Source: RDXT01 sp033765305 (lineage in GTDB: Bacteria; Bacteroidota; Bacteroidia; J057). From it: a stretch of DNA of 64,000 nucleotides. Below are positions 58,600 to 64,000 of this stretch, piece after piece. Made by a program: the position numbers and the translations under genes. The notes beneath the pieces were generated by a model, which was not told the DNA's origin, searched no databases, and saw only the letters and a program-made list of their open reading frames with translations. Numbering within the stretch: the stretch's first letter is position 1; each line of letters opens with the position of its first letter. Location: the NCBI GenBank assembly GCA_033765305.1, contig JANRID010000073.1:1-64000 (forward strand), read 5' to 3'.

Positions 58600-59349
58600 T
58601 TAGGGGCGGCGTATGATCCAGGTTCCGCCGTTTCCGCCCATCTCCGACTGCATTTCTTTCATTTTCTGGTCCACCATGGCCCGGAATTCCTCGCGGGTTA
58701 CGGTCTTGCCCTCCGAAGGCGGCGCCAGCAGGGCTTTGTCGGGGGCTTTAGTCTTGATTTCACGGGCTTTGATCACCCGTTCGCCCTGATTGAGGTCCAC
58801 TTCCAGGATCAGGCCGGGAAGCTGCCCGAAGCCTTCGGGCCCGATGGGCACCGGAATTTCAGTCGTAAACCAGGCGCTCACGCTGCGCAGGCTGTCCTGG
58901 AACGTTGCTTCCTGGCACACGAAATTGAGCACCTGCTTCTGCTTGCCGGTCAGTTTCCACTCGTACACGGGCAGTTCGTCCTGGATCAGGAACTTGCGCT
59001 CGAAAAACACGCGCTGCTCGATGAGCTGATTCTGGGCCTGGTCCAGGTACCACACGGCTTCGGCGCGGTTGAACATCATGCGCATGGGGCGGCCTTCGCC
59101 GCCGGCTCCGGGCGGCGGGGGCGGCGGAGGCGCCTCGGGGCCGGCCACATAGAGGGAAATATCGCCATCGAAGCGCAGGATCTTGGCGATGGTGCGGGTA
59201 GGCGGAATCATGGCCTTCATCTGCGCATCCTGGGCAGGAATGCGGCGGTGCAGGTCGATGGTTTCGTCGTAGGCGATCTCGCCGGCGGTCTGCTGGGCCC
59301 AGCCTGCCAGGGCAGTCATCATCAGGGCGCATGCAAGGGTCTTTTTCAT
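58600..59349 (-). CDS. GLPGLI family exported protein
   Basis: A 249-residue exported protein. Signal peptide MKKTLACALMMTALAGWAQQ; the start at 59349 was chosen for it over an ATG eight codons upstream. The family hallmark appears as GFGQLPGLILEVDLNQGE. Upstream it has YEWKLTGKQKQVLNFVCQEATF and AWFTTEIPVPIGPEGFG, also typical. A proline run (7-8 Pro) after AGPEAP is unusual. Function is unknown. The gene precedes the beta-barrel receptor by 45 bp, a known GLPGLI arrangement, so both probably work together at the outer membrane. Confidence 0.9.
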   Translation of the reverse strand: MKKTLACALMMTALAGWAQQTAGEIAYDETIDLHRRIPAQDAQMKAMIPPTRTIAKILRFDGDISLYVAGPEAPPPPPPPGAGGEGRPMRMMFNRAEAVWYLDQAQNQLIEQRVFFERKFLIQDELPVYEWKLTGKQKQVLNFVCQEATFQDSLRSVSAWFTTEIPVPIGPEGFGQLPGLILEVDLNQGERVIKAREIKTKAPDKALLAPPSEGKTVTREEFRAMVDQKMKEMQSEMGGNGGTWIIRRP

Positions 59350-59374
59350 CTGGGAATCGGTTAAGATAGGCATG

Positions 59375-59382
59375 CAAACGTA
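59375..59382 (-). promoter_or_regulatory. TAnnTTTG element of the GLPGLI-receptor operon
   Basis: Minus strand TACGTTTG, an exact -7 match, 25 bp ahead of the ATG at 59349. The area 24-54 bp further upstream holds three TTAAGG direct repeats (59406, 59421, 59431), which may be an activator site. Confidence 0.55.
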
Positions 59383-59405
59383 CGCAGCCCCGGCGCGGAA
59401 GTGGG

Positions 59406-59436
59406 TTAAGGAACCTTGATTTAAGGTGAATTAAGG
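59406..59436. promoter_or_regulatory. TTAAGG direct repeats between GLPGLI and fabG
   Basis: Three copies of TTAAGG start at 59406, 59421 and 59431 (spacing 15 and 10 bp). They lie between the divergent promoters. Roughly one helical turn of spacing suits a response-regulator site. Confidence 0.4.
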
Positions 59437-59466
59437 TTAACGCCTTCCGGAAGGCCTGCCGATCCG

Positions 59467-59474
59467 TACTTTTG
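59467..59474 (+). promoter_or_regulatory. TAnnTTTG element of fabG
   Basis: TACTTTTG, an exact -7 match, with a second, 7-nt variant TACTTTG at 59477-59483. The ATG is at 59510, giving a leader of about 30 nt. No good TTG is found at -33. Confidence 0.5.
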
Positions 59475-59509
59475 CGTACTTTGCGCCTGTTTCTGCAATC
59501 GAACCCCGG

Positions 59510-60256
59510 ATGAAACTACTGGAAGGAAAAACCGCCCTCGTGACCGGCGCTACGCGCGGCATCGGACGGGCCATCGCCCTCGAATTTGCCGCGCAGGGCG
59601 CTGCGGTCGCATTCACCTACCGCGCCTCCGCCGCCAAAGCGCTGGAGCTGGAAGCTGAAATCCTCGCCAAAGGCGTGGCATGCGCCCATTATCAGGCCGA
59701 TGCGGCGGACTTTGCCGCTACGCAGGCCCTGGTGGATGACGTGATCCGCCAGTTCGGCAAGCTGGACATCGTGGTCAACAATGCCGGCATCACCGCCGAC
59801 AACCTCCTGCTCCGCATGAACGAAGAGCAGTGGAATCAGGTGATCCAGACCAACCTCAGCAGCGTGTTCTACACCACCAAGGCCGTGCTCAAGCACATGA
59901 TGCGCCGCGGCGGCTCCATCATCAACATCAGCTCGGTGGTGGGCATCCAGGGCAATGCCGGCCAGGCCAACTACGCCGCTTCCAAAGCGGGGATGATCGG
60001 CTTTACCAAGTCCCTGGCCCGCGAGATGGGCTCCCGGGGCATCCGCGCCAACGTGGTCGCGCCGGGCTTCATCGCCACCGAAATGACCGACAAGCTGCCG
60101 GAGAAAGAACTCCAGGCCTGGCTGGAGAATATTCCCCTCAAGCGCGCCGGCGAAGCGCAGGATGTCGCAGGGCTGTGCGTGTTTCTGGCTTCCGATCTGT
60201 CTTCCTACATCACCGGCCAGGTGATGAACGTAGACGGCGGCATGGTGATGGCCTGA
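59510..60256 (+). CDS. fabG: 3-oxoacyl-[acyl-carrier-protein] reductase
   Basis: NADPH-dependent reductase of fatty acid elongation. The 248-residue SDR enzyme has the cofactor motif TALVTGATRGIGRAIALEFA, NNAGITADNLLLRM, the catalytic Ser in INISSVVGIQGNAGQANYAASKAG (which includes YxxxK), and VVAPGFIATEMTDKLPE. The C-terminal SSYITGQVMNVDGGMVM is the standard FabG end. FabG is favoured over other SDRs by the NNAGIT-ADNLL and TEMTDKL stretches. It is not next to other fab genes. A large membrane protein gene follows 104 bp later on the same strand. Confidence 0.92.
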   Translation: MKLLEGKTALVTGATRGIGRAIALEFAAQGAAVAFTYRASAAKALELEAEILAKGVACAHYQADAADFAATQALVDDVIRQFGKLDIVVNNAGITADNLLLRMNEEQWNQVIQTNLSSVFYTTKAVLKHMMRRGGSIINISSVVGIQGNAGQANYAASKAGMIGFTKSLAREMGSRGIRANVVAPGFIATEMTDKLPEKELQAWLENIPLKRAGEAQDVAGLCVFLASDLSSYITGQVMNVDGGMVMA

Positions 60257-60360
60257 CCCGGGCCTCCGCTGGCGGATTCATGTCCGGAGCGGCGAAACAC
60301 CCGCCGCTTCATTTCCGTTCCATTGTGCAGGCTGCCAAGGCAGCCGATTAACCGGAGCCT

Positions 60361-62508
60361 GTGAACCTGACCTTCGCCTCTTCGCCTGCCTGGCTGCTGC
60401 TGATCGTGCCCGCTGCGGGCGCGCTCACCTGGTGGATGTACCGCCACGAGCGCGATGCGCTGCCCCGCGGCCTCCGCTGGCTGCTCATGGGCCTGCGCTT
60501 TCTGGCCCTGGCGCTGGCGGGCCTGCTGCTGCTGGGGCCCCTGCTGAGCCGCCTCCAGCGCGTGACCCGCATTCCGGTGATCGCGGTGCTGCAGGACAAT
60601 TCGGAGAGCCTTGTGGTGCAGCGCGATTCGGCCTTTGTCCGCAACGAGTATCCGGCGCTGCTCAAGGAACTGATCGGATCGTTCAATCCGGCTGAATATC
60701 AGGTAGATCTGTATGCCTTCGGCGAGGCGCTGCAAAGCGGCGCCAGCCCCGACTCGCTCCGCTTCGACCGGCCCGGCACCAACCCGGCGCTGGCCCTGCG
60801 CGAGATCCGCAAGCGCTACCAGGGCCAGAACCTCGGGGCAGTCGTGCTCATCAGCGACGGCATCGCAACTGCAGGCGAACAGCCGGTGTATGCCGTCGAA
60901 GGCATGAAGCAGCCGGTGCATACCGTGCTGCTGGGCGATACCACGCCCCAGCGCGATGTGCTGATTCAGGAGGTCCGCTACAACGAGATCGCCTACCTCG
61001 GCAGCGACCTGCCCGTGCGCGTCAAGCTCCAGGCCAGCGGCTATCCCAATACCCCGGTGCAGGTGAGCCTCTCCGACGGCACGAAGGTGCTCGGCACCCA
61101 GACCGTGACCTTCGGCGGGCGCGAGGCCAGCGCGGAGGCCAGCTTTGTGCTGCGCCCGGAAACGGCTGGCCTGCAAGGCTATACCGTCACGGTCAGCCGG
61201 CAGGAAGGCGAAGTCTCCTACCGCAACAATGTGTCGCGCTTCTTCATCCAGGTCCTCGAAACCCGGGTCAAAATTGCGCTCTTCGCCGGATCGCCCCACC
61301 CCGATGTGGGCGCGCTCCGCCAGGCCTTCGACCGGGAGGACAGCTATGAATACACCGAGTTTGTGCTCCGTCGGCCCGGCGAGTTTTATGTCAGCCCCGC
61401 TTCGGCGGATCTGAGCGAATACCAGCTGTTTATTCTGCACAATTTCCCCCAGAGCAGCGCCGACCAGGCTACGGTCAATACCCTGCTGACGCTGATCCGC
61501 GATCAGAACAAGCCTGCCATGTTTTTCACCGGCGCCTTCACGGATCTGCGCACCCTGGCGCCGCTGTACGACTACATGGCCATCGCCCCCAAATCGGCGG
61601 CGCCTGCCTCCGAAGAGGTGACGCTGCAGTTCAAGCCTTCCTACCGCAACCACTCCACCTATACCTTCGGCGACGACTGGATCGCGTGGGCAGGCGCATC
61701 CCCGCCGTTTTTCCGCAACATGTCGGCCTGGGAGGCTAAATCCACCGCCGAGGTGCTGGCTACGCTGCGGATCAAGAATGTGCCGCTGGATTACCCGATG
61801 GTCGCGCTCCAGCAGCAGCTGGGGCGGAAGAATATGGTCTTCCTCGGCGAAAACTTCTGGCGCATGCGCGCGCACAGCTACGCCGAAAAGCAGTCTTTCG
61901 ACTACTTCGACGACTGGCTCTTCAACTCGGTCAAGTGGCTGATGGCGGCCGAGGATCAGCGCCGCTTCAAGGTGGAGACCAACCGCCGCCAGTACCAGGC
62001 AGGGGAGCAGGTGCTCTTCCGGGGCCAGGCCTACGACGACAGCAACAATCCGCTGGACGGGGTGGAAATCAAGGTGCTGCTCCGGAGCCCGGGCGGGCAG
62101 GAGGCCGAGTACTTCCTCAGCGGCCAGGGCAGCGGGCAGTACGGGCTGGGGGTGGATAATCTCACCGAGGGCCTGTACACCTTCAGCGCGGCAGGCACGA
62201 AGGAGGGCCGCAAGATCGGGGAGGACCGGGGGCAATTCACGGTCGGGCGCTCGGCGATCGAACATTTCCGGCTCCAGGCCGACCGGGGCCTGCTTCAGCA
62301 GCTGGCCCTGCGCACGGGCGGCAGTTTCCGCCATGCCCGCGAGCTGCCGGCCCTGGCGGACGAACTCAAAGCCCTGCCGGCGATGAAGCCCGTCATCGAG
62401 TATCAGCGCAGCCGCAGCTCCTTCCACGAACTGGCCTGGCTGCTGGCGCTGCTGCTGCTCCTGCTGGGCGCGGAGTGGGTGGTTCGGAAGGTGTACAGCC
62501 TTTCGTGA
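60361..62508 (+). CDS. Large membrane protein with VWA-like and Ig-like regions
   Basis: A 715-residue protein with two N-terminal helices (AWLLLIVPAAGALTWWMYRH; GLRFLALALAGLLLLGPLL), as in BatA/BatB-like proteins. A von Willebrand A-like part follows (PVIAVLQDNSESLV, GAVVLISDGIATAGEQP); VLQDNSES is the degenerate MIDAS (DxSxS). Further on are beta-sandwich and class I glutamine-amidotransferase-like regions (VKIALFAGSPHPDVGALRQAF; GRKNMVFLGENFWRMRAHSY). One helix lies near the C-terminus (LAWLLALLLLLLGAEWVV). The start is a GTG at 60361. Its role is unknown; similar proteins are found widely in Bacteroidota. Confidence 0.85.
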   Translation: MNLTFASSPAWLLLIVPAAGALTWWMYRHERDALPRGLRWLLMGLRFLALALAGLLLLGPLLSRLQRVTRIPVIAVLQDNSESLVVQRDSAFVRNEYPALLKELIGSFNPAEYQVDLYAFGEALQSGASPDSLRFDRPGTNPALALREIRKRYQGQNLGAVVLISDGIATAGEQPVYAVEGMKQPVHTVLLGDTTPQRDVLIQEVRYNEIAYLGSDLPVRVKLQASGYPNTPVQVSLSDGTKVLGTQTVTFGGREASAEASFVLRPETAGLQGYTVTVSRQEGEVSYRNNVSRFFIQVLETRVKIALFAGSPHPDVGALRQAFDREDSYEYTEFVLRRPGEFYVSPASADLSEYQLFILHNFPQSSADQATVNTLLTLIRDQNKPAMFFTGAFTDLRTLAPLYDYMAIAPKSAAPASEEVTLQFKPSYRNHSTYTFGDDWIAWAGASPPFFRNMSAWEAKSTAEVLATLRIKNVPLDYPMVALQQQLGRKNMVFLGENFWRMRAHSYAEKQSFDYFDDWLFNSVKWLMAAEDQRRFKVETNRRQYQAGEQVLFRGQAYDDSNNPLDGVEIKVLLRSPGGQEAEYFLSGQGSGQYGLGVDNLTEGLYTFSAAGTKEGRKIGEDRGQFTVGRSAIEHFRLQADRGLLQQLALRTGGSFRHARELPALADELKALPAMKPVIEYQRSRSSFHELAWLLALLLLLLGAEWVVRKVYSLS

Positions 62509-62511
62509 GCA

Positions 62512-62868
62512 GGGAGTAGCAAGTATCAAGTATCAAGTATCAAGTATCGAGTATCAAGTCGGAAGACGGGTAGTGAGTAGGAGGTACTGGGTACTGGGTA
62601 GTGAGAAGAGCTTCCTTGAGGGGGTTGGGGCGGAATACGTTTTCGATTGAATAGATGTAATGTGCCGGGAAAGCCGCAGGCTTTTGTATCTTGGCCCGCA
62701 GCTGTGCCGCGCAGCGCATCAGGTCCTGATACGCAAGCCCTGATCCCGGATACTCAGACCTTGTACGCACTACTCAATACGCACTACTCAATACGCACTA
62801 CTTAATACGCACTACTCAATACTCAATACGCACTACTCAATACTCACTACACAATACGCAATACCCCG
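62512..62868. repeat. Degenerate heptad repeats, site F
   Basis: Left arm 62512-62612: five near-perfect AAGTATC heptads, then AAGTCGGAAGAC and a GTAGTGAGTAGG run. Right arm 62755-62868: ACTCAAT/ACGCACT heptads of opposite sense, stopping just before the ATG at 62869. Between them ~140 bp of ordinary sequence. The 360-bp gap holds no gene. Confidence 0.9.
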
Positions 62869-63606
62869 ATGAAGCGCATACCCCTCCTCCCCGCACTCTG
62901 CTGCGCCCTGCTGCTCGGAAGCTGCGACGCACTCTACCAGGCCGCTGAAGGCGTGCTCTACGGATCGGCAGATCCGACCGAAACCGAAATGGCCGGCGGC
63001 CTGAAGGAAGCCCTCGCCAACGGCGCCGCCAACGCCGTGCTCGGCCTGAGCCGCCAGGGCGGCTACAGCAACGACCCGCTCGTGCGCATTCCCTTCCCGG
63101 AGGAAGCCCAGTTTGCCGCCAACACCCTGCGCGACATCGGCATGGGCAGCCTGGTGGACAACTTCGAAGGCCGCCTCAACGAAGGCGCGGAGCAGGCCGC
63201 CGATCTGGCGCTGCCCATTTTCCGCAACGCCATCACCTCCATGACCTTCGCCGATGTGAAAAACATCCTCCTGGGCGGCGAAAATGCCGCCACGGAGTAC
63301 TTCAAGTCCGCGACCCGGGATCAGCTGGTGTCCGCATTTTCGCCGGTGATCAAAGGCAAGCTGGACGAAGTGCATGCCACGGAGCTGTGGTCGGAAATCA
63401 CGACCCGCTACAACTCCATCCCGCTGGTGCGCAAGAAGGTCGAGACGGACCTGGTCAAGTACGCCACCGGCAAGGCGCTCGACGGCCTGTTTCTGAAGGT
63501 GGCGGACGAGGAGAGGAAGATCCGCGAGCAGCCCATCGCCCGGACCTCGGAGCTGCTGAAGAAGGTATTCGGCTACGCCGACCGGCAGAAAGCGGCGGGC
63601 AAGTAA
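62869..63606 (+). CDS. DUF4197 lipoprotein
   Basis: A 245-residue lipoprotein. Signal MKRIPLLPALCCALLLGSCDALYQ with lipobox LLGSC (Cys19). The rest matches DUF4197: GLKEALANGAANAVLGLSRQGGYSNDPLVRIPFPEE, LVDNFEGRLNEGAEQAADLALPIFRNAITSMTFADVKNIL, then GGENAATEYFKSATRDQL and a C-terminal helix. Function of the family is unknown; it is predicted to sit on the periplasmic face of a membrane. The ATG follows a heptad repeat arm directly, with no room for a usual -7 element. It is followed 14 bp later by the heptose-epimerase-like gene on the same strand. Confidence 0.9.
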   Translation: MKRIPLLPALCCALLLGSCDALYQAAEGVLYGSADPTETEMAGGLKEALANGAANAVLGLSRQGGYSNDPLVRIPFPEEAQFAANTLRDIGMGSLVDNFEGRLNEGAEQAADLALPIFRNAITSMTFADVKNILLGGENAATEYFKSATRDQLVSAFSPVIKGKLDEVHATELWSEITTRYNSIPLVRKKVETDLVKYATGKALDGLFLKVADEERKIREQPIARTSELLKKVFGYADRQKAAGK

Positions 63607-63620
63607 GCGGCAGGCTGCCT

Positions 63621-64000
63621 ATGATCCTGATTACGGGGGCTGCCGGGTTCATCGGGAGCCGGCTGGCCCATCGCCTGGCCGCCGAAGGCGCGGGGACGCT
63701 GGTCCTGGCCGACGATTTTTCGCGGGCGGACAAAGCGCCGAACCACGAGGCCCTGCGGGATGCCGTGCGGGTGGACCGCACGCAGCTCTGGGACTGGCTC
63801 CGGGGCCGGGCGCATGCGCTTGAAGCGGTGTACCACCTCGGAGCGCGGACCGATACCGCCGAGCCGGACGAAGGCATCTTCGACCAGCTGAACCTGCAGT
63901 TTTCCAAAATCCTCTGGCGCATCTGCACCGAGGCGGGCGTGCCGCTGATCTACGCCTCCAGCGCCGCCACCTACGGCGACGGTTCGCTGGGATTTTCGGA
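63621..64000 (+). CDS. hldD: ADP-L-glycero-D-manno-heptose-6-epimerase, cut by window edge
   Basis: Only the first 126 codons are in the window. The sequence starts MILITGAAGFIGSRLAHRLAAEG, the NAD-binding motif of extended SDR enzymes, then LVLADDFSRADKAPNHEAL, VYHLGARTDTAEPDEGIFDQLN and PLIYASSAATYGDGSLGF. HLGARTDT and IYASSAATYG match HldD (RfaD), which makes the heptose of the LPS inner core. The 14-bp distance to the DUF4197 stop suggests co-transcription. Since the C-terminal half is missing, assignment rests on the N-terminal pattern. Confidence 0.8.
   Translation, partial: MILITGAAGFIGSRLAHRLAAEGAGTLVLADDFSRADKAPNHEALRDAVRVDRTQLWDWLRGRAHALEAVYHLGARTDTAEPDEGIFDQLNLQFSKILWRICTEAGVPLIYASSAATYGDGSLGFS

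Noticed and set aside
59488..59510. tRNA-like TCGAACCCCGG near the fabG start
   Set aside because: No matching acceptor, D or anticodon stem can be built around it, and it overlaps the fabG leader.

Overview
The window looks like chromosomal DNA from a high-GC member of the Bacteroidota, most likely of the Saprospiria (Lewinella / Phaeodactylibacter / Saprospira type). The evidence is: promoters of the TTG-N19/20-TAnnTTTG kind; T9SS-type secreted proteins with C-terminal sorting domains; a PKD-repeat surface protein; a GLPGLI protein next to an outer-membrane beta-barrel receptor; the gene order pheT - coiled coil - zapA - rny; futalosine-type menaquinone synthesis (mqnC); and LpxK plus a HldD-like enzyme for a Gram-negative envelope. 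No rRNA, tRNA, insertion sequence or CRISPR array was seen. Genus-level placement is inference.

Layout. 1-2.4 kb: two exported proteins. 2.5-7.4 kb: a leftward housekeeping block (pheT, a coiled-coil ORF, zapA, rny). 7.5-12.1 kb: an isolated nuoD, a cell-wall amidase and an O-methyltransferase leftward, then dnaN rightward. 12.2-14.1 kb: htpG. 14.6-17.4 kb: a tightly packed operon of a sensor-like protein, a Ras/Rab-like GTPase, a PAS-like protein and lpxK. 17.4-21.5 kb: proA and two T9SS cargo proteins, one an M43-type metalloprotease. 21.5-26.4 kb: an accessory region with a decayed AAA ATPase, an intact AAA/DUF4143-type ATPase behind a large inverted repeat, and an AT-richer two-gene cassette (HEPN-like protein plus a ParA-like/P-loop double ATPase) that resembles a defence or conflict system. 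26.7-33.1 kb: a serine hydrolase, a CBS/HEPN-like protein, rpsT, two peptide-permease subunits, a LON-domain protein and a minimal NfeD-like protein. 33.4-35.2 kb: a sigma factor with two small partners. 35.2-42.1 kb: mixed metabolic, envelope and RNA-binding genes. 42.6-44.9 kb: mqnC and pdhA. 45.4-47.7 kb: a caspase-coiled coil-FGE fusion whose C-terminus looks like the variable region of a diversity-generating retroelement target. 48.1-64 kb: a gamma-glutamyltransferase, pyrC, a large unknown protein, tpx, a sigma/membrane partner pair, an HhH protein, a beta-barrel receptor plus GLPGLI pair, fabG, a large membrane protein, a DUF4197 lipoprotein and the start of a heptose-epimerase gene.

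The most unusual DNA feature is a family of degenerate 7-bp-period repeats (words such as AAGTATC and GAGTAGT/GCGTATG). It fills six intergenic gaps, often running from one gene's stop codon to just before the next gene's start, and in one gap it is built into a seven-copy 61-62 bp tandem array.

The systems most worth follow-up are the HEPN/ParA island (23.4-26.4 kb), the caspase-FGE candidate retroelement target (45.4-47.8 kb), the GTPase operon (14.6-17.4 kb) and the heptad repeats. Starts were chosen by protein-family fit, signal peptides and promoter position; several very long open frames on opposite strands are GC-driven shadows and are left out.
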